A DNA stretch of 64,000 nucleotides from the NCBI GenBank assembly GCA_029783825.1, contig JAREIK010000751.1:707607-771606 (forward strand), in the 5' to 3' direction. The translations under genes were made by a program, and so were the position numbers. Shown piece after piece: positions 11,559 to 22,502 of the stretch (within the stretch, counting starts at the first letter, position 1; the number at the start of each line of letters is the position of its first letter). This DNA comes from Sapria himalayana (Eukaryota; Streptophyta; Magnoliopsida; Malpighiales; Rafflesiaceae). The notes beneath the pieces are model-generated. The model made no database searches, had not been told where the DNA came from, and was given only the letters and a program-made list of their open reading frames with translations.

Positions 11559-13179
11559 TGTGAAATCCCGGGAAAAAAAAGAAATAAATAACTAACATAA
11601 TTTGATTTCTGAAAAAAGGGCAAAATGGTAATTTTGCAATAAGAGAAAATAACCTGAAAATTTTAGAGCCTTAATGATAAAATGGATATTGTTATTAAAT
11701 TCATCTTGAAAAATATAGCTACGGTGTCAAATTTCATTAAATTATGAGAAAATCAGAATTTGTTATATCTTTATTTAATTATATAATTATTATAATATAT
11801 ATATATTTAAAAAAAATTGCTCAACTGAAAGACCGCGCCATGTCATCTGCATGTGGCTGTGCCTACGCGGGCGGTCCGTCGGATGCGTAGGTGTCAATGT
11901 AAAAAAAATTATTAATATTATTAATTAATGATAATTAAAAAAAATATCAGGAATTCAGAAAATGGGAGAAAGGCTGAAAAAAAAAGTTCGGCACCGGAGG
12001 TAGAGAGACAGTACGGAAAAAAAAAATATCCGTGAATTTTCTTTTAATCATAACGGATTATTTTCAAATCTGAATGAAATAGTCCAAGAACTAAAGTTAC
12101 TCTACACGACAAGATCTTCACATTGATATCAAATTTATAAATTTTATGTGAAATTTTCTGAAAGGTTGTGGTTTTCTCTTATCAGAATTTCTTATTATTT
12201 AATGGCCAGAAATGATCATGTTTTATATATCAATTCGAATTGTTAGAAAATTTATTGGAAATAATTAATTGGTGAAAAGTTTTGGTATTTTATTAGTAAT
12301 TGTTAGTTAAGGACGAATTAGATTTGGATTGTTATAATTGTGTCTTGAACATAGGTTAAATTGGAAATGACATAATTACATTTCATGTGCACGGGAATAT
12401 TCCATATACATGGGTGGGTGCATGATATATATATATATATATATATATAAAGATATATGGATGGTATTTAGCGAACTCGAATTGGGACAATGTCCAGACT
12501 AAGTTGCACGAGATTTCATTGGATATATGGTTATTATGGATTGTGAACTCGAATTGAGACAACGTCCAGGCATAGTTACGGTGGTATTTATTTCTCAGAG
12601 TAAATCCAAAAAATCATATTTTATTTGGATAAATATCCCATATGTTTTTCGGAGGAGGTCCATATTTTTCGAAATAATTCTAGAAAAATAAATATTTCTA
12701 TAGATATATATACATATATGCATATATATATCCAGATATACAATATGGCACACTTGACTTCGGCATGTGCGAGGGAGTCGATGAGACTCAGGAATATGGG
12801 CATATAAACATTTCATCCATAATTGTATTCATATAAACATTTTACTTGAATGGGTGTTGATATATATTCATGACGTTTTACGTGCACTTATGTAGGGACT
12901 AACTCTGAAGGAGTTTACCTTATTGAGCTTTGCTCACTCCATTGTGGGACCCCCTTTTCAGGTACGTGTCCAGGATAGATGACAGATCCACATACAAGAT
13001 CGCACATGTGAAGGAAAGCCAGTTGTGGTTTAAATAAAATGTTGTGTTTTCATTCTTCTACTGTGCAAATAAAATGTAAAACAAAAAAAATGTATTGTAC
13101 ATTTGAGAAAATTTTATTTTATTGCACATTGTATTGTGTGATGGAACGAATGAGACCCCCTGAGAAATGGGGTGTCACA
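11559..13179 (+). repeat. Left LTR of chromovirus (1621 bp)
   Basis: It runs from TGTGAAATC to GGTGTCACA and shares most positions with 17047-18795. Inside are an (AT)n run at about 12425-12450 and two direct copies of GAACTCGAATTG-GACAA (12472 and 12546, about 74 bases apart), both also present in the right LTR. The 3' end carries a GAGCTTTGCTCACTCC block and paired GACCCCCTGAGAAATGGGG near the terminus. It would supply promoter and polyadenylation signals; I could not fix a TATA box with confidence. Confidence 0.9.
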
Positions 13180-13195
13180 GCTTTGTATCAGAGGT
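13180..13195 (+). other. Primer-binding site (initiator Met tRNA type)
   Basis: GCTTTGTATCAGAGGT follows the left LTR directly. It resembles TGGTATCAGAGC, the plant initiator-methionine tRNA complement, with G to T and C to G changes, and would prime minus-strand synthesis. Confidence 0.75.
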
Positions 13196-13432
13196 TAGAT
13201 ATACGATTACCTATAACTTTAGAAATTGATACAAATTTCATAATGTTGTAGGAAAGTTTAGATATATAAATATCTAATACTTGAGAAAAAAAATACTAAG
13301 GTAAAAAAACATAACCTTAGTGGTTTAGAAAATGAAATGATATTCTCGGAATAAAAAGACTATTATTAGTTGACATGTGCACTAATAATAGGGGATGAAT
13401 ATGATTCTTATATTATTATTTGACTTATATAG

Positions 13433-13972
13433 ATGGAAAGTAGAGAACGAGGACACCAATGACATCCACGAAATGAGGATCAATCCCTAGCCTTCTTTGA
13501 TCAGCAGGCTCAAATAGAGGCTGTGGGTGTTGCTGTTGCAAGGTTTACACAAACTAGTGCAACTGGAAGTAAAGAAGGATCAAGTAACCTTCAAAAGTTT
13601 AAGGCACATCATCCTTCAACATTTATGGAAGGAGAGGACACAATGATAGTAGATCATTGGTTACGACAAGTTGAGAAAAACTTGAACAAGTATTTGCATG
13701 TGACTCCTCTTTTGGGGTCTAGGGTAGAACTTAGTCAGATATGTCAAGATTGTGAGTTAGAAATCTCATGGATTATATTCATGGCAGATCTTAGAGTCAT
13801 GGACATGTGGGATTTTGATGTAATTCTTGGCATGGACTGGTTAACAGCACATAGGGTTATTATTGATTGTGATCATAGAAGAATTATTATCCACACTCCA
13901 GATGATATATGTGTTGTAAATCAAGGGAATAAGCTCGATACTTTACCCCATATTAGGTATGATTCTAAATAG
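13433..13972 (+). pseudogene. Gag-protease remnant fused by internal deletion
   Basis: The ATG at 13433 starts a gag frame that hits a stop at codon 10, then stays open from 13523 to 13972. The N-terminal half ends in FMEGEDTMIVDHWLRQVEKN, the start of the capsid region. Without a frame change it jumps near 13680-13690 to a segment reading ADLRVMDMWDFDVILGMDWL, the C-terminal half of Ty3 protease. Most of capsid, the CCHC zinc knuckle and the protease active site are missing, so this 149-residue open frame is a deletion product. It cannot form particles or process a polyprotein. Confidence 0.8.
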
Positions 13973-14054
13973 CATGGATAACTTATGGGTTGGCTGACAT
14001 GTCTCACCCTAGAAGAAGAATGAACATTGAATATGAATCTTCCCCGGATAGTTT

Positions 14055-15430
14055 GTGAATATTAGGATGTTTTTTCCTGATGAATTACCAAGATTACCCC
14101 TGCACATGAATGTGGATTTTTGTATCGAGTTACATCCTGGTACATTACCCATTTCTATGACTCCACATAACATGACACCGATTGAATTACAAGAACTCAA
14201 GGTCCAGATACAAGATTTGTTGGACAAAGATTTTTTAGGCCCATCACTTCACCTTGGGCTGCTCTACTTTTATTTGCAAAGAATGATAAAATCCTTCGAC
14301 TATGCATTAATTATCAACAGTTGAATAGGGTTACGATAAAGAATGATATTCATTACCAAGGATTGATGATTTATTTGACCAGTTGAAAGGGGCACAAGTC
14401 TTTTCCAAAATAGATCTTCATACTAGATATCACCAGTTGCAAGTTAGGAAGACCGACATCCCTAGGACAATATTTAGAACATGGTATGGGCATTTGAGTT
14501 TACAGTAATACCTTTCGGATTAACAAATGTGCCAGCAGCATTCATGGATCTTATGCATAGAATATTTCAGCCATATTTAGATTATTTTGTTGTAATTTTT
14601 GTGAATGATATTTTGATTTATTCTCAGTCCAAAGGGAAGCATGAGAATCATTTACATATTGTTCTCCAAACCTTGAGAGAACATAAGTTGTATGCCAAGT
14701 TTGGTAAATGTGACTTTTGGTTGACAAAAGTTTGGTAATTTTTGGGACATGTGTCAGCTACAGGTGTCTCAGTGGACCCTGAAAAAGTCAGGGCAGTCAT
14801 GAGTTGAGAAAGGCCAAAGTTCATTTTTGAAATACGTAGTTTTTTGGGATTAACTAGGTATTACAGAAAGTTTATTGAGAATTTTTCACGGTTAGCTGCT
14901 CCAATTACTAGATTGACTAGGAAAGAAGTCAAGTATGAGTGGACTAATTCATGTGAAAAAGCATTCCAGGAATTCAAAAAGAGGCTTACTTTTGCACCTA
15001 TTCTGATAATTCCAGATAGGGGGAAGAAATATACAGTGTATTGTGATGCCTCAAAAGATGGATTGGGATGTGTTCTGATGCAATCTGAGAGAGTGGTAAC
15101 TTATGGTTCAAGATAGTTAAATATTCATGAGAAAAATTACCCCACATATGATATAGAATTGGCGGTTATAGTCTTTGCTTTAAAAATATGGCACCACTAT
15201 TTATATGGAGAGCAATTTGAGGTATATTCACATCATAAAAGTCTGAAATATATCTTTGCACAATGAGATCTTAACATGAGACAATGTCAATGGATGGAGT
15301 ATATAGAAGATTATGATTTTACTTTGCATTACCATCGAGGTAAAGCAAATGTGGTGGCTGACGCACTTAGTCGAAAGTCACGAGGTGCACTAGCTAGTAT
15401 AGCTTTCCGAGAATGGGATATTCTTGAAAC
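14055..15430 (+). pseudogene. Reverse transcriptase and RNase H, chromovirus
   Basis: RT motifs run in order: FPDELPRLPLHMNVDF (N-terminus), the palm block [30 protein letters not shown], the catalytic box, FLGHVSATGVSV and FLGLTRYYRKFIENFSRLAA. The catalytic box reads FVNDILIYS: the first Asp of the pair is Asn (codon AAT at 14604-14606), a single G to A change that should abolish polymerase activity. RNase H follows with YCDASKDGLGCVLM (about 15040-15090), [18 protein letters not shown] and ADALSRKS; its usual TDHKSL box reads SHHKSL, losing another acidic residue. Frameshifts near 14325 and stops at 14736, 15117 and 15265 confirm decay. Confidence 0.9.
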
Positions 15431-15515
15431 TATGGGATGATTCAACTTACAATATAGCAGTCGAAGTCAGGGTGTTATCGGAAGTTTAGTAGCTATACCT
15501 TCGCTATTAAATAAA

Positions 15516-16500
15516 GTGATTGAGATGCAGAAACAAGATGCAAAAATATTATCTATAAAGAATCGATTAGAGACTGGTATGTGCGATGAAGGTTGGGCTA
15601 TTCATATGGATTATAGTCTTCGGTTCAAGGGACAGATTGTGGTTCACCGGATAGTGGAATTGAGAGAGAAGATTCTTAAGGAATTTCACTGTTCTCATTT
15701 TACTCTACATCCAGGTGGCACAAAAATGTATAATGATCTTCGTCGCTAGTATTACTAGAATGAGATGAAGAGACATATCGGAGATTTTGTTCGACGATGC
15801 CTCACGTGTCAGTAGATAAAGGCTGAGCATCAAAGGCCAGCAGGATTACTCCAGCCCTTGTTGGTAGTAGAGTGGAAATGGGAACATATCGCGATGGATT
15901 TTGTGACTCACTTTCCACGGACATCACGAAAACATGATGTTGTGTGGGTAATTGTGAGTCGGCTTACAAAGTCCTCACATTTTCTAGCAATGCGAATGAC
16001 CTTCACACGTGAGGAATTGTGTAGGTTATACAATAGAGAAATTATCTAATTACATGGAGTGCCAGTATCTATTATATCGGACAGAGATCCCTGATTTACG
16101 GCTCATTTTTTGAAAGAGTTTTCAGAAAATAATGGGAATACAATTGATAATGAGCAATGATTTTTATCCACAAATAGATGATCTATCGGAAATAACCATA
16201 CAACTTTTGGAAGATATGTTGCGAGCATGTTGTCTAGATTTCAAAGGTAGCTAGGAAGAACATTTGCATTTGGTCGAGTTTTCCTATAATAATAGTTATC
16301 TAGCAAGTATCTAAATGACACCATATGAAGCATTATATGGAAGGCCATGTCGATCTCCAGTTTGTTGGGCTGAGGTGGGAGACCGATCCATCACGGGTCC
16401 AGATGTGATTAGAGATACCTCAAAGAAAGTAGATTTGATACAACGACGTCTTCTTACCGCACAAAGTCAACAGAAAAAGTTATGCTAATTAACAAAGATG
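15516..16500 (+). pseudogene. Integrase zinc finger and catalytic core, chromovirus
   Basis: After RNase H come the HHCC zinc finger (EFHCSHFTLHPGGTKMYNDL, then RRCLTCQ) and the core: HIAMDFVTHFPRTSRKHD with the first Asp, VSIISDRDP with the second Asp, and LSEITIQLLEDMLRACCLDF with the Glu. Then MTPYEALYGRPCRSP marks the end of the core. All three DDE residues are legible, but stops and at least two frameshifts (around 16100-16140 and 16310) break the frame. The enzyme would insert element cDNA into chromatin. Confidence 0.88.
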
Positions 16501-16534
16501 ACCCCTAGAATTTGATGCGGAAGATCATGTTTTT

Positions 16535-16930
16535 TTGAAAGTGATGTCAAAACGGGGAGTAACCAAATTTAGCAAGCATAGAATGTTATCACTAAGATAT
16601 ATTGGGCATTTCAAAATATTCGAGAAGGTGGGTTTGGTTGCTTATCGATTGGCATTACCGCCATATTTATCTGGTGTCCACGAGATATTTCACGTCTCTA
16701 TGCTTAGAAAATATATTTCTGATCCAACTCATGTAATAGATTGAGGCGAACTAGTTATTGACGCATATGGAATATTTAAAGAAATACCAGTGCGAATCAT
16801 TGATAATCGAGATCAAGTTTTGCGACGTAAAATTGTGAGACTATTAAAAATAATATGGTAGTATCAAGGAATAGAGGAAGCAACATAGGAACGTGAAGAC
16901 ACGATGCGTGTTGCTTATCCTTTTTTATTT
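16535..16930 (+). pseudogene. Integrase C-terminus with chromo-type tail
   Basis: An open frame gives LSLRYIGHFKIFEKVGLVA, then YRLALPPYLSGVHEIFHVSM and LRKYISDPTHVID. After a stop it continues in frame into EIPVRIIDNRDQVLRRK and EEAT-ER, the region that forms a chromodomain-like fold in Tekay/Del chromoviruses and directs integration to heterochromatin. Insertion inside an already repetitive LTR fits such targeting but does not prove it. Confidence 0.75.
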
Positions 16931-17033
16931 AAAAATTTAGGTATGTATTTTAGTAATTTAATAATTATTTAATTTCATAATATGTTTATAAGTATAAAGG
17001 TGTATTTGTGAGAATTTTAGGACGAAATTTTTT

Positions 17034-17046
17034 AAGGAGGAGAGAA
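17034..17046 (+). other. Polypurine tract of chromovirus
   Basis: AAGGAGGAGAGAA sits immediately before the TG of the right LTR. It is preceded by GGACGAAATTTTTT, a context typical of this lineage, and would prime plus-strand synthesis. Confidence 0.85.
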
Positions 17047-17294
17047 TGTGAAATCATGGAAAATTAGGAATAAATAACTAACATAATTTGATTTCTAAAA
17101 AAGGGCAAAATGATAATTTTGAATAAGTGAAAATAACCTGAAAATTTTAGAGCCTTAATGATAAAATAAATATCATTATTAAATTTGTCTTGGAAAATAT
17201 AGCTACGATGTCAAATTTCATTGAATTCTGAGAAAATCAGAATTTGTTATATTTTTATTTAATTATATAATTATTATATTATATATATATTAAA

Positions 17295-17510
17295 AAAAAT
17301 TACTCAACCAAAAGACCACGACACGTCGTCCACACGTGGTTGTGCCTGCATGGGTGGTTTGTCGGCCGTGCACGTGTCAACCTAAAAAAAATTATTTTAA
17401 AAAAAATTACTCAACCAAAAGACCACGACACGTCGTCCACACGTGGTTGTGCCTGCATGGGTGGTTTGTCGGCCGTGCACGTGTCAACCTAAAAAAAATT
17501 ATTAATATTA
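17295..17510. repeat. 107-bp tandem duplication in right LTR
   Basis: The block TACTCAACCAAAAGACCACG begins at 17301 and again at 17408, and the copies are nearly identical to the end of the unit. The left LTR has one copy (about 11817-11905). The two LTRs were identical at insertion, so this duplication arose afterwards. Confidence 0.9.
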
Positions 17511-18009
17511 TTAATTAATGATAATTAAAAAAATTGTCAGGAATCCGGAAAATGGGAAAAGGCTGAAAAAAAATGTTCGGCACCGGAGGTAGAGAGACAG
17601 TACATAAAAAATAAATATTCGTGAATTTTCTTATAATCATAATGGATTATTTTCGAATCGTAATGAAATAGTCCAAAAACTAAAGTTACTCTACACGACG
17701 AGATCTTCACATTGATATCAAAATTTAAAAGTTTCTGTGAAATTTTTTGAAAGGTTGTGGGTTTCTCTTATTATAATTTCTTTCTATTTAATGGCAAGAA
17801 ATGATCATGTTTTATATTTCAATTCGAATTATTAGAAAATTTATTGGAAATAATTAATTGGTGAAAAGTTTCGGTATTTCGTTAGTAATTGTTAGTTCAG
17901 GAAGAATTGGATTTGGATTATTATAATTGTGTCTTGAACATGAGTTAAATTGGAAATGGCATAATTGCATTTCATATGCACAGAAACATTTCATACATGG
18001 GTGAGTGCA

Positions 18010-18012
<3 letters not shown>

Positions 18013-18047
<35 letters not shown>

Positions 18048-18055
18048 ATATATAT
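18013..18055. repeat. (TA)n microsatellite in right LTR
   Basis: A TA run interrupted once by CTATATAT. The homologous site in the left LTR (12425-12450) is shorter. Confidence 0.9.
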
Positions 18056-18800
18056 AAAGGTATATGAATGGTATTTAGCGAACTTGAATTGGGACAACGT
18101 CCAGACTAAGTTGCGCGGGATTTCATTTGGTATATGGTTATTATGGATTGCGAACTTGAATTGGGACAACGTCCAGACAGAGTTACGACGGTGTTTATTT
18201 CTCAGAGTAAATCCAAGAAAATTATTATTTATTCAGATGAATGTCCCATATGTTTTTCGGAGGAGGTCCATATTTTTCAGAATAATTCCAAAAAAATAAA
18301 TATTTCTATAGATATATATACATATATACATATATACATATATATCTAGATATATAATATGTCACACTTGGCTTTGGCATGTGTGAAGGAGTCGATGAAA
18401 CTCAGGAATATTGGCATATAAACATTTCATCTATTATTGTATTCATATAAACATTTTTCTTGAATGGGTGTTGATATATATTCATGATATTTTAAGTGCA
18501 CTTAGGTAGGGAGTAACTTTGAAGGAGTTTACTCTACTGAGCTTTGCTCACTCCGTTGTGGGACCCCCTTTTCAGGCACATGTCCTGGACAGATGACAGA
18601 TCCACATACGGAATCGCACATGTGAAGGAAAGCTAGTCGTGGCTTAAATAAAATGTTGTGTGTTTTCATTCTTCCGCAAAGCAAATAAAATGTAAAACGA
18701 AAAAAAATGCATGTACATTTGAGAAAATTTTATTTTATTGTACATTATATTGTGTGATGGAATGAATGAGACCCCATGGGAAATGGGGTATCACTCTATA

Positions 18801-20065
18801 TCATTGGGAACCTCGATTCAATGAGATTAATTATAAAATATCTTATGTGATTATTTCTCCAATGTCAGGCTAAATAATATCTAGAATTACTTCATTATAT
18901 TTTTTTATAATGATTTTGGTTGTATAATATTTTATTTGGTATAATATTATGTTTAGAATGTTGATGTATATAAATATTATTTAGAACATTAAGTTAGGAT
19001 TTCACATCAAATATAAATTTATATATGTTGGTTGTGGTAAATGATGACATGTAAGTCATTGAACACACTGATGAGATTCGATTTAATGGAAGTGGTAGTC
19101 CTTCTACTCTTATCTCATGAGATAAACCAATATGTGAAAACCCTAAGTTGATATAAGTTTAATTGATGCAATTATAATAATTATGAAGTCGAAAGTACAA
19201 ATAATTTAATAACTGATTCATTATGTATATTCTAAAAGAATTAATCTTAAGATGATGTGGGACTTATATAGAATAGGAAGTCCAACGAGTCATGTGTTGG
19301 CCATGGTGTAAAGTGATTAGTATGGTACAAGACACATACAAGTAAAGGTAGTTCATAATGTGTTGATAGTCCAACGAGTCACTTTTTTTGTATGATTTTC
19401 ATAACTTAAATCAATAGGAAGATGTATGTAAATTAATATGAGTATAAAACTCAAAAAGTTTAAAGTACAAATATCATTATTACCACATCACTTCATATCT
19501 TTTATGATAATAGATGTCGGATAATAGGAATGCATACTCAAAGTAGTCATCAAATGCTAATGATATATTGCCTTTAAATGAGTAGATGTGTGAATAAATA
19601 ATGAATGGAATAAGTATGAGTTCTGTAGTAATATACCTAAGGCACAACTATGAAAGACCATCTATGGTAGTGATAGTATAATGTTGATAATCATCTTATA
19701 TGCTAATAGGGCACTAGGTTAATTCAATATTTATTTGTCCTTCATCCAACAATCAAAGGTAATACTCTAATAATATAGAAATGTCATCATAGTGCATACA
19801 CAAGAAAGTGAGTCAATCCTAGATTCTAAGTTTCTTTTCTAGACTTAAGTTGTCTATTTAACTCTAGTAATCCTTATTTAACTAGTGGTTGGTCAAACTG
19901 CTCATATAATCTTTATATGATTGATATCTAGACTCATATCATCTTTACTACTTGTATTACTTATATACTTAGGGAATCTTCATTGGATGAAACTAATTCC
20001 CCAACAAGCTTTTGGGATCGTGTCACAAATAATAAATCTTTGCATTTTAACAAATTCATAATACC
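18801..20065 (+). repeat. Family X 3' LTR, downstream segment (X2b)
   Basis: Joined to 11558 this continues the LTR: TCTCCAATGTCAGGCTAA at about 18858 matches TCTCCAATATTAGGCTAA at 39890. GTTGGTTGTGGTAAATGATG at 19028 matches 40052. From 19195 it follows copy X1 to about position 645 of that copy. The last 200 bases of the LTR are missing; similarity ends near 20065. Confidence 0.65.
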
Positions 20066-20733
20066 TGCCCATGTTTGACTAGGTTTCCGTGCCTAGGTAG
20101 TTAGGCATGAGTTATGTTAATCATGTTGGTATCTGAGTTGTAGTGAGCAGACTTAACAAGAACCACATTGTTTATGTTGCCCACCAAACCAACGTGTTGT
20201 GATGACCACTCATATTTATTAGATGAAAATTTAATTAAAGGCCAACAAGTCTCCCTTTCCAAAAACTCCAAAGTAGACTAGTCTACCACCAGTGAAAACC
20301 ACCAAGAATCTTCAATTAATGACTCATGGCTGAAAATTTTCTTTTATCTGCATCACAAGATGCTTAGTGACATATATCACAATATGTAAGCAACACTTGT
20401 ATGCAAAATGTAATCAACAAACAATTAAAAATACTTTTCATTTCTAAAACCATCAAAACTATTCTGCAAAAAAAAATCAGACTTCTTTAATATTAAAGAC
20501 AATTAGCAAACTCATTAAAAAACATATAGCTCATAAATGATTTTTTTTTTATTTTCCACTTATGCAAATTGATGGAATCTCGAAACTTATCTTTCATTTT
20601 ATATTTAAAATTGATAAAAAATAGAATTCCATTATTTGAACTTCATAAATAATTTATTAAGAAAATACAATTTCATGTCATTGTATCCTTTTGATATAGC
20701 AGTTGACAAAGAGTCGCCTCGATTGTTACACAA
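20066..20733. other. Unclassified AT-rich sequence
   Basis: There is no coding potential and no matching copy in the window. The start coincides with the break of the family X LTR, so it is either a further insertion or the other side of a deletion. Confidence 0.5.
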
Positions 20734-20963
20734 GCTAATTTTTTTATCCTTCTTTACATCCCTCCCAAGCTCAGCTCATACTATATCTTGGCCCATATAT
20801 GAGTCTTAGGGCCTCTGGGTCGGAGCAGGTAAGTCTCTCATCTCAACAACATAATAAGATTAATTGATGGACATCATGAAGAACATATTCAGTATCCATG
20901 GGATCAAACTCATGACCTCAGGGTAGGAGCATACATCTTTTTTGTTAACCAAACTACCATGCC
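20734..20963 (-). mobile_element. tRNA-derived SINE candidate
   Basis: On the minus strand a 230-bp unit begins after TTGTGTAACCAAT and ends before TTGTGTAACAAT, imperfect 12-13-bp target duplications (20722-20733 and 20964-20976). It starts with a Pol III A-box-like TGGCATGGTAGTTTGG. About 40 bases on is a B-box-like GAGTTTGATCCC (plus-strand 20901-20912). It ends in an A-rich tail (GGATAAAAAAATTAGC). These are the parts of a plant SINE, which has no protein and relies on LINE machinery. No parent family could be assigned. Confidence 0.55.
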
Positions 20964-21491
20964 ATTGGTTACACAACCCAATTGGATAAGTAATCATAGG
21001 ATAGAATGCAGACTTTATTGTGAATTACCTAAAATAATGCCCAACATTTCTTAACATAACACATATATAATCATTTTCTATCTTAGTCAAAAATAAGCAT
21101 TGCTTTCCATGGTAATTAATTGAATTAACCTTTCATTATTGATAGGTAAACAACTCCAAACATCATTCAAATATATGCATGAACATTAGTAAATAAAATA
21201 CAAGCATGTGTTGCATACCAATTTCAGCCTAGTTGCCAAGACAAGCATGTGTTTGCAACTCTTGATCCCAGCATAAAACAAGTTTTTGGCTAACTCAGAT
21301 GTGTGGGTCGACATGCTTTGCCCAATAAGTCATACTTCCATTCTAGGCCTCCTCGTTCAAAAAAAATCTCAGGCCCCAAGACTTTAAAATCCAAGGAAAT
21401 CGAATAGAATCATTTTATAATTTATGATGAAACTTGGGAGGTGTTTCGCATAAGGACTTGAAACACACACATCCTAAGACCAAATAAAAAG
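20964..21491. other. Unclassified sequence between SINE and copia 1
   Basis: AT-rich with no open frame. Direct repeats of ACAAGCATGTGT at about 21201 and 21241 are present. It may be an older retrotransposon fragment; nothing specific is supported. Confidence 0.4.
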
Positions 21492-21787
21492 TGTTGAATC
21501 ATAAACTTGATGTAAACCTAAACCAAAGTTTAACTCCTTTTCTAGAATATTTTATGTTTTTTAAATAGTATTAATTTTCATATTAATTATCATATTAATA
21601 TTAGATGTATGGTTATAATTTGTATAGTTGAGATTTGTCTAGCATTAGCATAAACACCTCTCTCCACTATTTTTTTATCTTAAAAAGTAAAAGAAAAAAC
21701 AATAATTTTCTAGGTTTCAGTTGTATTGCAATCTTTGTTTTTTATAATTTTCTTTTTACTTTGGTGTTCTTTCTTTTATTTGAATAA
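21492..21787 (+). repeat. Left LTR of copia 1
   Basis: It starts TGTTGAATC and aligns through TAGAATATT, GATTTGTCTA and AAAGTAAAAG with 26590-26892. The 3' end is decayed (TTGAATAA where the right LTR has TTCCAACA). Confidence 0.85.
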
Positions 21788-21799
21788 AGTAGTATCAGA
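21788..21799 (+). other. Primer-binding site of copia 1
   Basis: AGTAGTATCAGA follows the left LTR; it is a decayed form of TGGTATCAGAGC, complementary to initiator Met tRNA. Confidence 0.65.
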
Positions 21800-22066
21800 T
21801 GAAGGTAATTTGAAATTATATTGTATAATATATCAAATTGAAAGTCTCAATGAAAGGAATCCAACAATTTTAAAATTATTTCCACTAGAGTTTTCATGTA
21901 GCTCAAAGTGTTGCTAGTTTATCCGAATATTTTTTTGGTGTCCAGAATTCAATCATGCGTACAAATTTTGAGAATTCTTACTATATTGAGTGATATAGAA
22001 AATTGATTAACATCCTTCTAACTCTTGATAATTAATAATAATAATTATGACAATTAGAGCATCAAG

Positions 22067-22502
22067 ATGAAGACTCTCCTTGGAGTGCATGATATTTGGA
22101 ATATCATAAAAAAAGATTTTAGCAAGTCATATAATGAATTTGTGCTAACTTCAACACAAAGGAATAGTTTCAAAGATATAAGAAAGAGAAACAAGAAAGT
22201 TGTCTACTTCATCTATCAAGCATTAGAAAAAGATGGTTTTGAGAAACCTTCAAGCATCAACTCTATTAAAAAGCATGGGAAAAGTTGCAAATATCTTTTA
22301 AAGGATCTGAACAAGTGAAGAAGGCCCATCTCCAAACATTAAGAGGTAATTTTGAATCCTTGCAAATGAAAATTGTGTAGCTCATTACTATTTTTTTCTC
22401 AAGAGTAGTAGTTATTTCTAATCAATTAAAAATAAATAGTAAAAAGTTTGAAGATGGTAGAATAATAGAAAAGATACTATATTTGTTTGATCCTAAATTT
22501 GA
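22067..22502 (+). pseudogene. Copia 1 gag, N-terminal part (UBN2-type)
   Basis: The ATG at 22067 gives MKTLLGVHDIWNIIKKDF and continues with TSTQRNSFKDIRKRNKK, then a KKHGKSCKYLLKDLNK segment. This is the helical gag region of copia elements (UBN2 family). After a stop at 22316 it resumes in another frame and ends in KFEDGRIIEKILYLFDPKFD exactly at the inserted element. Gag would package the element RNA. Confidence 0.75.

Larger units (their letters stand above)
11559..18795 (+). mobile_element. Ty3 chromovirus (Tekay/Del-like), full length but defective
   Basis: A 7237-bp LTR retrotransposon inserted in the 3' LTR of family X. Target duplication CTATA stands at 11554-11558 and 18796-18800. 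The LTRs begin TGTGAAATC; the left ends GTCACA and the right ends ATCACT, with a terminal A to T change. Order inside is LTR, PBS, gag-protease remnant, RT, RNase H, integrase, chromo-type C-terminus, PPT, LTR. The integrase-after-RNase H order makes it Ty3; the PPT context and the C-terminal LPP...HVSMLRKY block suggest Tekay/Del. The interior (3867 bp) is short because most of gag and the start of protease are deleted. Confidence 0.92.
17047..18795 (+). repeat. Right LTR of chromovirus (1749 bp)
   Basis: It pairs with 11559-13179 along its length. It is 128 bases longer, chiefly because of a 107-bp tandem duplication at about 17295-17510 and a longer (TA)n run at 18013-18055. The terminal CA is changed to CT, yet the CTATA target duplication follows immediately. 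Confidence 0.9.

Noticed and set aside
12595..12816. Three overlapping open frames in the chromovirus LTR
   Set aside because: They come from a TATA/ATAT-rich LTR stretch repeated at 18200-18360 with different stops; no domain and overlapping both strands.
20895..20960. tRNA gene
   Set aside because: A- and B-box-like words are present, but no cloverleaf can be formed with proper acceptor and anticodon stems; target duplications support a SINE instead.
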